DNA of 48,647 nucleotides from Bacteroidales bacterium (GCA_017561865.1 JAFZBH010000024.1:1-48647); one strand, 5' to 3'; shown: positions 22,945 to 32,527, counted from the stretch's first letter. Numbers and translations: made by a program. Notes: generated by a model from the sequence alone, not told the origin.

Positions 22945-24237
22945 CTAGCCGTCCACGCGATTTTTCTTGTGCGTCATGATGTCCAGGATGATCTTGTCCG
23001 TCTCCTGCATTCCGACGGACCCCAGGCGCGTGAGGTTGTGGATGCAGCGGTCGACATCGTCCTCGATCAGGCCTTCCACGTTGCCCACGGAATGGTTCTG
23101 CACGGCAAGCATCGCGCTGAGCACGGCGGTCGACACACCGCTGCTGACCTTCAGCGCGCAGCTGGGCTTGGCCCCGTCGCAGACCATCCCCGCGAGGTTG
23201 GCGATCATGTTCTTGACGCTGTAGGAGACCTGCTCGTAGCCGCCTCCCATCAGATAGGTCATTCCGCAGCTGCTGCCGGTCGAGGCCACGACGCAGCCGC
23301 ACAGGCAGCTCAGGCGCCCGAGGCTCTGCTTGATGTAGATGGCCGTCAGGTGGCTCAGGACCAGGGCGCGCGTCAGCTCCTCTTCCGTGTTGTGGTTCTC
23401 CCGGGCGAAGACCACCACGGGGAGCGTCGCGGCGATACCCTGGTTGCCGCTGCCGGAGTTGCTCATCACCGGGATCATCGCCCCCGCCATCCTGGCGTCG
23501 CAGGCGCAGGAGGTGGCGCTGATGATGTGGCTGAAGATGCTGTCGCCCATTATTCCCTTGCCCAGCGGGCGGGACAGGGTCTTGCCGAGCTCGTGGCCGT
23601 AATTGCCCCGGAGGGCCTCCTCGGCCGCCGCCTCGTTCAGACGCCGGGATTCGTCGATGAATTCCAGCTCCTCCAGGGGCGCCGTGGTCGCGAAATCATA
23701 GACACGCCGAAGCGTTAGTCCCTTTTCCCCGGCGACTTCCTCTTCTTTTCCGAGCTGGTCGCGGATGTCGAAACCCTTGGCGCAAGGCCCGCAGAGGAAC
23801 ACCAGTTTCGTGTGCTCGCGCGCGATGACCGCCCGGGAAGACTTCTCCCCCGCCCTGCAGGCGACGTCGATATAGAGGATCTCGTCGCTCTCGCCCGTCA
23901 GGTCGATGGAGATCCGCTCCTCGGCAAGATACATTTTGGCCTGCGCGACGGCTTCGGGACATACGTCCTTCATCACTTCCAGTCCGTAGGCGCTCCTGCC
24001 GATCAGGGCGCCCAGCGCCACGGCGATCGGCAGGCCGGTCATCCCGGTGCCGGGGATTCCCACCCCCATCGCATTCTTGAGGATGTTGGCGCTCAGGCGC
24101 ACGTCGATCCGTTCGGGCCGCTCTCCCAGGGCTTCCGCCGCATATGCGGTGCACAGGGCCACGGCGCCCGGCTCGGTGCAGCCGATCGCGGGCACGACCT
24201 CCCGCTTGATCAGGGCGATAATCTCTTCATTGGTCAT
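22945..24237 (-). CDS. L-cysteine desulfidase / L-serine dehydratase alpha-like enzyme (UPF0597, CyuA family)
   Basis: The product is 430 residues. The start at 24237 gives MTNEEIIALIK and the family mark IGCTEPGAVAL with Cys20. The glycine-rich block GVGIPGTGMTGLPIAVALG and SNSGSGNQG follow. Further cysteines (CSC-like CACDAR, LSCLCGC, SSCG) fit an iron-sulfur enzyme. Known members break L-cysteine into sulfide, ammonia and pyruvate; serine-lyase activity is an alternative. The gene has its own -7 box only 8 bases upstream of the start codon. Confidence 0.92.
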   Translation of the reverse strand: MTNEEIIALIKREVVPAIGCTEPGAVALCTAYAAEALGERPERIDVRLSANILKNAMGVGIPGTGMTGLPIAVALGALIGRSAYGLEVMKDVCPEAVAQAKMYLAEERISIDLTGESDEILYIDVACRAGEKSSRAVIAREHTKLVFLCGPCAKGFDIRDQLGKEEEVAGEKGLTLRRVYDFATTAPLEELEFIDESRRLNEAAAEEALRGNYGHELGKTLSRPLGKGIMGDSIFSHIISATSCACDARMAGAMIPVMSNSGSGNQGIAATLPVVVFARENHNTEEELTRALVLSHLTAIYIKQSLGRLSCLCGCVVASTGSSCGMTYLMGGGYEQVSYSVKNMIANLAGMVCDGAKPSCALKVSSGVSTAVLSAMLAVQNHSVGNVEGLIEDDVDRCIHNLTRLGSVGMQETDKIILDIMTHKKNRVDG

Positions 24238-24244
24238 AACTGCG

Positions 24245-24252
24245 CAAAGATA
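24245..24252 (-). promoter_or_regulatory. Promoter -7 box (TATCTTTG) for the desulfidase-like gene
   Basis: CAAAGATA on the plus strand is an exact reverse match. It ends 8 bases before the start codon at 24237, so the mRNA would have almost no leader. Confidence 0.6.
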
Positions 24253-24285
24253 CGCTTTTTCCGCGGGATTCTCGGCCATAAATCG

Positions 24286-24293
24286 TATATTTG
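24286..24293 (+). promoter_or_regulatory. Promoter -7 box (TATATTTG) for DUF3237 gene
   Basis: It is an exact TAnnTTTG match, 18 bases before the ATG at 24312. Confidence 0.6.
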
Positions 24294-24311
24294 CCAAAAC
24301 ACCTTCCCGTT

Positions 24312-24818
24312 ATGAAAAGAATCCTTTTGCTTGCTGTATCCGCGCTGCTGAGCCTGGGCCTCGCCGCGCAGACCGTCGAACCCCAATATCCCGAAGGACC
24401 CGGCCTGGAGTTCGTGTGCGAACTCCAGGTCATCTGCACCGGCACCTACACCGTCGGCGACACCTCCCACGGCACCCGCACCGTCATTCCCATCGTGGGC
24501 GGCACCTTCGAGGGTCCGGCGATGAAGGGAGAAGTCCTCAGCGGCGGCGCCGACTACCAGTACAACGACCGCGCGCACGGCCGCACCGAAGTGGAGGCCA
24601 TCTACTCCATCAAGACGGACGACGGCGTGTATATCCACATCCGCAACTGCGGCCTGATCACGATGGGCCAGAACGGCTTCTATTTCCGCACGGCGCCGAA
24701 ATTCGAGGCGCCGCGCGACAGCAAATATGCCTGGCTGAACGACGCGATCTTCGTGTGCATGCCCGGCCCCGGCGACGGGACGGGCGCCATCGTCCTCCGG
24801 GTCTGGAAGGTTCTGTAG
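24312..24818 (+). CDS. Exported DUF3237-family protein
   Basis: The product is 168 residues. A signal peptide (about 1-20, ending SLGLAAQ) precedes a single DUF3237-like domain. The typical block GGTFEGPAMKGEVLSGGADYQ, split here as FEGPAMKGEV and LSGGADYQ, is clear. So are HIRNCGLITMG and YAWLNDAIFV near the end. The family fold is a beta-barrel; its role is unknown. Most DUF3237 proteins are cytoplasmic, so a signal peptide is notable. The gene is convergent with the PP2C gene, 7 bases apart. Confidence 0.87.
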   Translation: MKRILLLAVSALLSLGLAAQTVEPQYPEGPGLEFVCELQVICTGTYTVGDTSHGTRTVIPIVGGTFEGPAMKGEVLSGGADYQYNDRAHGRTEVEAIYSIKTDDGVYIHIRNCGLITMGQNGFYFRTAPKFEAPRDSKYAWLNDAIFVCMPGPGDGTGAIVLRVWKVL

Positions 24819-24825
24819 GCCCGTA

Positions 24826-25563
24826 TCATAAAATGGTGGCGAGGATGATGGAAATGTTGTCCACGCCGCCAGCCTCGCACGCCATCCGGAACAGGTCGTC
24901 GACCTTCGCTCCGCCGGCGAGCGCCGCTTCTATCTCCTCGTCGGACACCATGTCGCAGAGCCCGTCCGAGCAGATCAGCAACTGGTCCCCCTCGAGAAGT
25001 TTGCCCTCCAGGTCCTCCACGGCCAGACGGCCGTCCGCACCGCCTCCCAGACAATTCAGCAGGAGCTTGCTGGCCTCGGGATCCCCCGTGATGCCGCGCT
25101 CGGTTTCGTCCGTGGTAAGCTGCCGGAGCATTCCATCCCGAAAACGGTAGGTGCGGCTGTCGCCGGCATTCACGAGCCAGGTCCGGCCATAGTGCCAGAT
25201 GACGCCGGACAGGGTACAGCCCATCGGCAGGGCCTGGTCACGTGCGGCGGCAGCGCTGTTCAGCTTGTATGAAATATAACGCGCCGCCTCGCGCACGTCG
25301 TCTTCGAAACTGTCCGGCTGGATCTGGTGGAAAGAGAGCTGTTCCCGGATCTCGTCCAAGGCGAACTGGCTGGCTTCTTCGCCGTTTTCGTGTCCTCCCA
25401 TCCCGTCGGCGACGAGCAGGTAAAAGAAGCCGTCGTCGGAAGTGGTCAGGGTGATGGGCTTGACCTGGCCGTCGCGCAGGAACAGGCCGCCCACGGCGAG
25501 GGCGTCCTCGTTGTTTTCACGGACCAGGCCCTTGTGGCAGACCGCCTCGATGCTGAGTCTCAT
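24826..25563 (-). CDS. PP2C-family Ser/Thr protein phosphatase (signalling operon gene 7)
   Basis: The product is 245 residues, a stand-alone PP2C catalytic domain. It shows VRENNED (residues 14-20), DGMGGH (53-58), NAGDSR (near 132), LICSDGL (near 197) and GGVDNIS near the end, which supply the metal-binding aspartates. It would dephosphorylate Ser/Thr residues placed by the kinase encoded three genes upstream. Its start overlaps the FHA gene stop by four bases. It is the last gene of the operon that starts at 35484. Confidence 0.95.
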   Translation of the reverse strand: MRLSIEAVCHKGLVRENNEDALAVGGLFLRDGQVKPITLTTSDDGFFYLLVADGMGGHENGEEASQFALDEIREQLSFHQIQPDSFEDDVREAARYISYKLNSAAAARDQALPMGCTLSGVIWHYGRTWLVNAGDSRTYRFRDGMLRQLTTDETERGITGDPEASKLLLNCLGGGADGRLAVEDLEGKLLEGDQLLICSDGLCDMVSDEEIEAALAGGAKVDDLFRMACEAGGVDNISIILATIL

Positions 25564-26018
25564 TCTACGGTAAAGTCAAGGGTTGCAATGCGTACGCGGT
25601 CGCCCTTCTTCAACGGATACGGCCGCTGGGATTCGATCCGCTGTCCGTTCACGAAAGTGCCGTTGGTCGATCCGACGTCGGTGACGGCCCAACCGTCCGG
25701 GGCGGGACTGATTTCTCCGTGGCGGCCGGAGACGTACTGGCAGCTGGAGAGTTCCGGCCACATACCGCCGCTGCGGCCGAAACTGCCGGCCTGGAGGGAC
25801 AGCGCCCAGCCGTTACCGACCAGCCTGGATGGCTTCGCCGCCGGCGCACCTCCCGCCAGGTATTTCTTTCCGGGGATCAGGTCGCTGCCGCAGACGGGAC
25901 ATTCCGTGCCGCGCTTGGGGCGCCTGCACTCCGGGCACCATTTCAATTCTTTCCCGCACTGGTCGCAAAACGCGCTGTCGTCGGGAATCATATTCCTGCA
26001 GTCGGGACACTGGATCAT
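25560..26018 (-). CDS. Double zinc-ribbon FHA-domain protein (signalling operon gene 6)
   Basis: The product is 152 residues. The N-terminus has two zinc ribbons (C4/C7/C18/C21 and C28/C31/C40/C43). A compact FHA domain (about 72-152) follows with GRSGG (81-85), SGRH (97-100) and GSTNGT (116-121), the residues that read phosphothreonine. It probably docks onto proteins phosphorylated by the operon's kinase. It overlaps the AAA+ gene upstream and the PP2C gene downstream by four bases each, so the three should be made in fixed ratio. Confidence 0.94.
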   Translation of the reverse strand: MIQCPDCRNMIPDDSAFCDQCGKELKWCPECRRPKRGTECPVCGSDLIPGKKYLAGGAPAAKPSRLVGNGWALSLQAGSFGRSGGMWPELSSCQYVSGRHGEISPAPDGWAVTDVGSTNGTFVNGQRIESQRPYPLKKGDRVRIATLDFTVE

Positions 26019-29000
26019 AACACGTCCTCCATCATTATCAGTTTGCGTTCTTCCGGAGTATGCACCTGCCCGTCCTCGGCCAGGCGCGCGGCCAGGTTGC
26101 TCTTCACTTCGTCGAAGAGGTTGCGGGCTTCGCGGCCGTTGCCGAAAGTCCGGCCACGCTTGTTGTATAGCTGGGTAAGCTTGCTCCGCACGGCACTTTC
26201 AGCCATCGGATCCAGCGTGTATCCGCCCTTGCGGGCATAGATCATGAAAATCTGGAACAGTTCCTCCGGATTATAATCCTCGAAAGTGATCCAGTTGCGC
26301 TCCGGGAAGCGGGAAGGAATGCCGCTGTTGGCATGGATGAAACTCTGCATCTCATACGTATAGCCTGCGGCGATGCACACGAACTTGCCGCGGTCGTCCT
26401 CCAGGCGCTTGAGCAGGACTTCGAGCGCATCCTTTCCATAATCTCCGTCCAGACCGCTCGAAGTAAGCTGATACGCTTCGTCGATGAACAGGATGCCGCC
26501 CATCGCCGAGTTGATGACATTCGTCGTGATGGCTTCCGTCGTCCCGACATAACGGCCCACAAGCTTGCTCTTGTCCACCTCAACCACCTTGGGAGAAGGC
26601 AGCGCACCCATGGAATAGAGGATCTTGCCCATCAGGCGCGCCACGGTGGTCTTTCCGGTGCCCGGATTGCCCAGGAACAGATAATGCCCCAGCGGAATCT
26701 CGGGAAGACGGCCTTCCTGCCTGGCGCTCTCGATTTCGTTGTTGATGGTATGCGCAAGCTTGGTCAGGGAAGACTTCACGCCCTCCAGACCGACGAGCGC
26801 GTTGAGTTCTTCCAGGCACCTGTCGATGGAGATCTTCTCCGGCTCTTCATACGGGATATCTTCCAGGAATGCCGTATGGATCACTTCCGGCGTCCACTGG
26901 TCGGGCGGCAGTTTGCGGATGCGGGTGTTGATGTTGGTCTTGGTCTCCGCCACCTTCTTGACGGCCTCGCCGGCATTGCCGAACTTGTCGTCCTTCATCG
27001 CCACCATATTCTGGAACATCGTCAGGGCTCTCATCCGCACGGTCTCATCCGCCAGGGTGAAATTGTATTTCCTGGCCTTTGCGGTCCTTTCGTAGATTTC
27101 CAGCAGCTCTTCGGCCGAATAGTCTTCGATATGGATGGTATGGGAGAATCGGCGCTTGAGGCCGGCATTGGCATTCAGGAATTCCTCCATCTCCTTGGGA
27201 TATCCGGCACAGATGACCACGAACTTGCCGGCTTCATTCTCCATATGGGTCATAAGGGCTTTCGTCGCCTCCTCCCCTTCTTTGCTCGTGCCATGACCCG
27301 TTTCATCCACGGGGTACAGACCATAGGCTTCATCGATGAACAGGACACCGCCCATCGCTTCCCGGACGGCCTCGTCCATTTTCTCGGTGCTTCCGTTCTG
27401 GTACTGGGAAAGGATGTCCTTGGGCTCCCGTTTGGTGATGCGGTCGGTGGAAGTGACGCCCAGGGCATAGAATATCTTTCCCAAGGTCATGGCCACGGAC
27501 GTCTTGCCCGTACCGGGCCGACCCGTGAGGATGATATTGTATTTGGTAAGACCTTCCGATGCCTCCCCCATCTCGATGAGCCGTTTCTGGACGGCGATTT
27601 CTTCCGCGATGCGGCGGATGGCGTCCTTGACGGACTGCATGCCGACGAAGCAGTCCAGTTCCTTCATGACATCCTCCACGGAGACTTCTTTCGTATTCTC
27701 CTCGCCCACGATGTCGGCATAGCTGAGAACGAAGTCTGCGCTGCTGCGGGCATTGTGGCGTCGAACGGCCTCATCGAAGAGGTTGCGCACCGCGCGGGCG
27801 TTGCCGAAGGTGTCGCCACGTCTCAGATACATGCGGTCGAAGACCTTGGGAAGCATTTCCTCCGCCTTATCGTCCAAGGTATAAACGACTCTGTTTTCTT
27901 TCTTCACAAGCCACATGCGGAAGAGTTGCTCCAGTTCCCGTGCGTTGTAGTCCGGAAATTCAATGGTCACGTTGCATCGGGAGGGGATGCCTGGATTCAT
28001 ACGAACCAGTTTACCCATCTCCGTGGTGTAGCCCGCCATAATGCAGACGAACTCGCCCTTTCGGTTCTCCAGAAGCGGCAGCAGCGCGTTGATGGCATCC
28101 TTGCCGTAACTGCCGCCGGAGCTGGAACCGCTCGATTCCGCAAAATCATAGGCCTCGTCGATGAAGAGGATACCGCCCATGGCTTTGTTGACATAGCTGC
28201 GCATATTGGCCTCGGAATCCCCGATGAACTGACCTTTGATACTGGAAGCGTCCACCTCCACGAACTGGCCGATGGGCAGGGCGCCGATGGCGCTCAGGAT
28301 CTCGCCGAACTTGCGGGCGAAAGTGGTCTTGCCTGTGCCGGGATTACCCGTAAACAGATAGTGGTCCGTCAAGAGCTTTTCCTGCACACCCTCGGCCTTG
28401 CGCGCCTTTACGTTTTTCACGATGGCGCGGATCTGGTCTTTGACGCTCTGCATGCCCACGAACTCGTCGAGTTCGGCGAGAATCTCCTCCTCGCTGCGGG
28501 GAATGAAGCATTCCCTGTCAGGGATATCCTGCCCCTCCACCGTCTTGCTGTTACGGGCGGCAGCATTCATATACAGGGTCTCCGCCACCTTTTCAGAGAG
28601 ATGTCCGTTGGTGTAGGCCAGTTCTTTCTGGCGCATGAACCAGGAGAAATGGGCGTTCAGTTTGACGGGGAGATCCGGCGCGATCTCCATACCGTAGGTT
28701 CCTTTGAGCAGTTCCGTGGCAAGGGCTGAAAGGCCGGCGATATCGAATGCTTCCAGGCGGAAATCCATACCGAACAAGCGGGCCACGTCCTTGTTGTTGT
28801 CCAGGAATTCCGACAGGTCGTTGAGCATACCGCAAAGCAGCACGATGGGAGCTCCTTCCACTTTCCGCATACGAGTGAACAGTTTGTCGAGCTGGTTCAC
28901 GTCGGAAGCCTTGGTGGTAGGCAGCAGTTTCTGCGCGTTGGTGATGATGAGGATGCCGTCCTTGAGGGCGGAGAGATTCTTGTCGAGATCTCCGGAGAAC

Positions 29001-29323
29001 GTATCCCAATCAGATGCGTCCACTTCTTTGGGCGCCATCTTCACGAGGCCTGCCGCACGAATCTTGCCGGCGATCAGATGCGCCAGAAAAATCTTTCCGC
29101 TGCCGGAGTCGCCGAGGATCAGGCAGTCGAGATCGATCCGCGGGCCGTTCTGGCTGATCATCCGGGCCACCTTGATCTTCTGGTCCAGCTCCTCCAGCTT
29201 GGGCAGGATGGAATCCTTGGCAATCAAGCCTTGCTGACTGTTCGCACTCGCGAGGACCGAGCCGCAGAAGCGACAGTAATGCGCTTCGGACCGGTTGTCT
29301 TTTCCGCAATTATTACAAATCAT
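26015..29323 (-). CDS. Giant CbxX/CfxQ-type AAA+ protein: zinc ribbon, one decayed and three intact ATPase modules (signalling operon gene 5)
   Basis: The product is 1102 residues. A zinc ribbon (C3, C6, C17, C20) starts it. Module 1 (about 60-250) keeps a P-loop-like GDSGSGKI (71-78) but has Ile where Ser/Thr is needed, and IITNA (126-130) instead of a DE Walker B, so it is probably inactive. Modules 2-4 each have an intact P-loop (326-334, 601-609, 885-893) and FIDEAY Walker B (from about 387, 662, 946), and CbxX-type sensor segments (PSR or KRR before an FxDY). CbxX proteins form rings that remodel partners, as in rubisco activase CbbX and EccA of type VII secretion. It is 6 bases after the kinase gene. 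Confidence 0.95.
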   Translation of the reverse strand: MICNNCGKDNRSEAHYCRFCGSVLASANSQQGLIAKDSILPKLEELDQKIKVARMISQNGPRIDLDCLILGDSGSGKIFLAHLIAGKIRAAGLVKMAPKEVDASDWDTFSGDLDKNLSALKDGILIITNAQKLLPTTKASDVNQLDKLFTRMRKVEGAPIVLLCGMLNDLSEFLDNNKDVARLFGMDFRLEAFDIAGLSALATELLKGTYGMEIAPDLPVKLNAHFSWFMRQKELAYTNGHLSEKVAETLYMNAAARNSKTVEGQDIPDRECFIPRSEEEILAELDEFVGMQSVKDQIRAIVKNVKARKAEGVQEKLLTDHYLFTGNPGTGKTTFARKFGEILSAIGALPIGQFVEVDASSIKGQFIGDSEANMRSYVNKAMGGILFIDEAYDFAESSGSSSGGSYGKDAINALLPLLENRKGEFVCIMAGYTTEMGKLVRMNPGIPSRCNVTIEFPDYNARELEQLFRMWLVKKENRVVYTLDDKAEEMLPKVFDRMYLRRGDTFGNARAVRNLFDEAVRRHNARSSADFVLSYADIVGEENTKEVSVEDVMKELDCFVGMQSVKDAIRRIAEEIAVQKRLIEMGEASEGLTKYNIILTGRPGTGKTSVAMTLGKIFYALGVTSTDRITKREPKDILSQYQNGSTEKMDEAVREAMGGVLFIDEAYGLYPVDETGHGTSKEGEEATKALMTHMENEAGKFVVICAGYPKEMEEFLNANAGLKRRFSHTIHIEDYSAEELLEIYERTAKARKYNFTLADETVRMRALTMFQNMVAMKDDKFGNAGEAVKKVAETKTNINTRIRKLPPDQWTPEVIHTAFLEDIPYEEPEKISIDRCLEELNALVGLEGVKSSLTKLAHTINNEIESARQEGRLPEIPLGHYLFLGNPGTGKTTVARLMGKILYSMGALPSPKVVEVDKSKLVGRYVGTTEAITTNVINSAMGGILFIDEAYQLTSSGLDGDYGKDALEVLLKRLEDDRGKFVCIAAGYTYEMQSFIHANSGIPSRFPERNWITFEDYNPEELFQIFMIYARKGGYTLDPMAESAVRSKLTQLYNKRGRTFGNGREARNLFDEVKSNLAARLAEDGQVHTPEERKLIMMEDVL

Positions 29324-29329
29324 ACTGAA

Positions 29330-32300
29330 TTATGGTTCTGCAACTTCTTCTGTTGTTTCCGGGGCATCTGCCTGGGTTTTCTTCCGGGTCCGCCTTTCCT
29401 TGCGGACCTTCCGGTCTTCCTGGGCCTGGGCCTTCTCGACCGCCCGGACGGCCTCTTCGTGCAGCGTATTGATGGCCTGGATGGTCGCGGCGTCGGCGAT
29501 GCCCGTCTGCTCCAGGTCATGGGCCTTCTGGAATGCGCTCACGGCCGCCTGCGTGCCACGGCCATAACTGCCGTCCGCCTGCCCTATCAGGAAACCCGCT
29601 TCTTTGAGATATTCCTGCAGGGCCTTCACTTCTTCACCCCGGGCGCCGGGTTTGAGGCTCTCGAAGTCCAGCAGAGCCGGAACGGGAGCCGACTGGGCCG
29701 GCGTGACCTTTTCGATGATCGGCGAGGAGAATTGCTGGAAGCGCTCGCTCTGCGGGATCAGCAGGCTGAAGGCGAAGAGCGCCCAGACGGAGCCGATGAA
29801 GACCAGCACGTACAGACGACGGCGCTTGAGGTCGGCCTTCCAACCGTCGAGGTCGTCATCGTTGAACGCACCGTTCAGGGAAGAATCGAAACTGGTATCC
29901 TGACTGAAAGCGTAGTAAAGCGGCTCCAGCACCTGCTCGTCGAACCCCGGCCGGTTGAATTTCCGCGCCTGAGAGGCGTACCTACTTCGAAAGAATACGG
30001 TCTTGAGGCTGAAAAAGACCAGTACGCCGAGCACGATGACCGCGAAAATATACAGGATGAAAGCGCCCAACAGTTTCACCAGGAAGAAAATGGCGACCGC
30101 CGCGATCGCCCCGCCGATGATGGGGACAGCACAGCCGTCGCTGTCGGAAGCAAAGAAAATGATGGCCGCAACGATGAGACCGATCGGCCAGAAGAACTTC
30201 TCCAGATGCAGGCCGCCCGTATTCAAGATGGGATTCTCGATGATCGAGAAGATGAGCATGGCGAGTAGGATCAGCGCCGGCACGATGGCCAGGGCCACGG
30301 TCAGGACGTGCTGCACCACGCTGCGTATGCTCAGGGAATGGATCCTGCCCCGGCCCTCGGACAGGACCCGGTCGGCTTCGTCGCAGGCCTCGTCGAAACG
30401 CTTCACGGGCGGGAGTTCATCGTCGATCCTGGCCAGGTCGTCCACATAGTCGTTCAACAGCTCCTCATAGGCGAACTGCGCGCTCAGGTCCGCATCGGGA
30501 TCCTCCTGGTGCTGTACGGCCAGCCAACCGCGCAGGCCCCGCTCATTGTATTCCCGGCGAAGTTCTTTCTTGCCGTGCCGGAAAAGTTCCTGACGGTTTG
30601 TAGCCGTGTCCCCGTCGTCGGCAAAGACATAGACAGGATCCACCCCAAAGCCCTTGATGACCTTCATCCAGGCCGCCTGGGCCCGGAAGGCATCGTCCTT
30701 GGGACCGGCCTTGGAGCGATAGTCGTCGCTGTTGCGGTCGGTGCAATAGACAAACCAGGAACGCTGCCGGCTGAACCGCTGTCCCTTGGTGTCGAAGAAA
30801 TCCGTCATATAGTGGCAATCCTCGGGGGCGAGGAAACTGGCCGCGATATTGACCACCGTAGCAGCCGGGATAAAACGGTTCTGCGGAGCATATTCCGGCG
30901 CATTCCACGTTTTGACGACGTTGTCCAGGTCTCCCCCGCAGATGTTCCAGAAGATGGTGTACACCTTGTTCAGGAAATGCCCGATGGCCTCCTGCGTCAT
31001 GGCGTAGTCGACTTCATCCGGATTATTGCAGAGGTTGATGTCCGAGAGCGGATCGATGATCTGCACGCGATTCATGAAGCAGGATGACTGCGAGCTGGAT
31101 CGCGGAAGGGCTGCCGCTGCGGCCTTGTTGCGGACGCGGACCCATTCCCGGAACAGATCGGAGCCGATGGCTACCACCGTGTTGAAATCCGGGTTGGCAA
31201 CGTTGCAGAAATCGCTCACGTCCTTGAGCTGGACGGCATCCTTCGCGACCGGGTCTCCGTCGTCCTTGCGAAAACCGCTCAGCGGGAATGGACGAGCCGG
31301 ATCCAGTAAATAGATAGCGGCATAAAGGCCGGTCAGATGATCCTTGGGGAAACGTTTCTCCACGATATCCTGAATCTCCAGCGCCAGCTCGGGATAAGGT
31401 TTGAGCCACTTTTCAATCTGACCGCGATACAGGAACTTGATGGCGAGATCCTCGTCCCCGGCCATGAATCCGGCCAGTTCCTCCGGGGTGTTGGCAATCT
31501 GGTGCTTGGAAGCGTTGTAAGTAATGCCGAGGTCTTCGTTGATCTCGTCCTCCTCCACGGGGACATTCTCATTGTCATCGATCAGACGCAGGATCTCGCC
31601 CAGGTCCCAGCGCTTGGCGGGGTTCTTGATCAGCAGGCCCCGACAGATGTGTGCCAGCGGATCGGACATATCCGGCGGAATGACGATGCGTCCCTTGACC
31701 TTGTCCAGCGCCTGGTGGCTTTCCATCTTGGAGAGGAAGGCCCCCTCGCCCATCCACAAGGAGAGGATGGTCATACCCAGGGAATAGAAATCCGCCTTGG
31801 GGGTAAGCTCGACGAAGATACCGTCCTCCTTGATGACGGCATCCGTATAGACTTCCGGGGCCGTATAGATCGGGGTGCGCATCTGGGTGGTCCTGCACAG
31901 CCCGTCCGCGTTGATCAGGTCGGCGATGCCGAAATCGCACAGGACGCAATCCCACTTTTCGCTGTTGCGGATCAGGATGTTGGCTGGCTTGACATCCTTG
32001 TGCAGCACGCCCGCCTTATGCATCCGGTCCAGGCAGATGGCAATCCTCACGGCGATCGCTGTGATGGCCTGGGCGTTGCCCTTGATGGGCGCCGTGGCGG
32101 CGCTCCCCCCGGGGATGTATTCCGTCAGTTCGAAGTCGTCGCCAAAGTCGAGGATTTCCGTGATGACCCGTTCGCTCTTAAGCTTCTGCAGGGCGGACAG
32201 CACCGCCCGTTTGGGATGAAAGCCCGTATGGAAAAGCTTGAGGGCGTAACGGCGCTTGCGATCGTTCACCAGATAGATATCCCCTTCCGTGCCGGAACCC

Positions 32301-32527
32301 AGGAGTTTCTCGACGGTGTAGGTCTTACCGCCGGCCTTGACGCTGTCTCCGGGGTTGTGCGTGCGAGAGGCGACGGGGGCGCCGCTCGCCGCCAGGGTGC
32401 CCAGCACAGCCGCCGTCTTCTGAGGCTCGGCAGCGGTCGCCTGCGGGGCGACAGCGGTCTTCTGCGGCGCAGCGGCCGTCGGTTGCGGGGCGGCAGCCGT
32501 AGGCTGAGGGCGATCATCACCAAACAT
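29330..32527 (-). CDS. Membrane Ser/Thr protein kinase with C-terminal peptidoglycan-binding domain (signalling operon gene 4)
   Basis: The product is 1065 residues. An N-terminal Pro/Gln/Thr/Ala repeat (about 7-42) is followed by a Hanks-type kinase (about 70-330): G-loop GSGTEGD (77-83), Lys97, HKDVKPAN with Asp178 and Asn183, DFG (198-200), APE (223-225). A large unrecognised region (about 340-700) follows. Hydrophobic segments lie at about 740-764, 777-793, 800-842 and 905-923. A PG_binding_1 domain (about 958-1019: GARGEEVKALQEYL, GSYGRGTQAAVSAFQ) and a charged tail end it. The kinase would be cytoplasmic; an odd number of membrane spans would put the peptidoglycan-binding end in the periplasm. 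It is 5 bases after the zinc-ribbon gene. Confidence 0.93.
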   Translation of the reverse strand: MFGDDRPQPTAAAPQPTAAAPQKTAVAPQATAAEPQKTAAVLGTLAASGAPVASRTHNPGDSVKAGGKTYTVEKLLGSGTEGDIYLVNDRKRRYALKLFHTGFHPKRAVLSALQKLKSERVITEILDFGDDFELTEYIPGGSAATAPIKGNAQAITAIAVRIAICLDRMHKAGVLHKDVKPANILIRNSEKWDCVLCDFGIADLINADGLCRTTQMRTPIYTAPEVYTDAVIKEDGIFVELTPKADFYSLGMTILSLWMGEGAFLSKMESHQALDKVKGRIVIPPDMSDPLAHICRGLLIKNPAKRWDLGEILRLIDDNENVPVEEDEINEDLGITYNASKHQIANTPEELAGFMAGDEDLAIKFLYRGQIEKWLKPYPELALEIQDIVEKRFPKDHLTGLYAAIYLLDPARPFPLSGFRKDDGDPVAKDAVQLKDVSDFCNVANPDFNTVVAIGSDLFREWVRVRNKAAAAALPRSSSQSSCFMNRVQIIDPLSDINLCNNPDEVDYAMTQEAIGHFLNKVYTIFWNICGGDLDNVVKTWNAPEYAPQNRFIPAATVVNIAASFLAPEDCHYMTDFFDTKGQRFSRQRSWFVYCTDRNSDDYRSKAGPKDDAFRAQAAWMKVIKGFGVDPVYVFADDGDTATNRQELFRHGKKELRREYNERGLRGWLAVQHQEDPDADLSAQFAYEELLNDYVDDLARIDDELPPVKRFDEACDEADRVLSEGRGRIHSLSIRSVVQHVLTVALAIVPALILLAMLIFSIIENPILNTGGLHLEKFFWPIGLIVAAIIFFASDSDGCAVPIIGGAIAAVAIFFLVKLLGAFILYIFAVIVLGVLVFFSLKTVFFRSRYASQARKFNRPGFDEQVLEPLYYAFSQDTSFDSSLNGAFNDDDLDGWKADLKRRRLYVLVFIGSVWALFAFSLLIPQSERFQQFSSPIIEKVTPAQSAPVPALLDFESLKPGARGEEVKALQEYLKEAGFLIGQADGSYGRGTQAAVSAFQKAHDLEQTGIADAATIQAINTLHEEAVRAVEKAQAQEDRKVRKERRTRKKTQADAPETTEEVAEP

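Noticed and set aside
26333..28729. Long plus-strand frame of 798 codons opposite the AAA+ gene
   Set aside because: It has no recognisable domain and is the mirror of the three intact AAA+ modules; codon bias explains its length.
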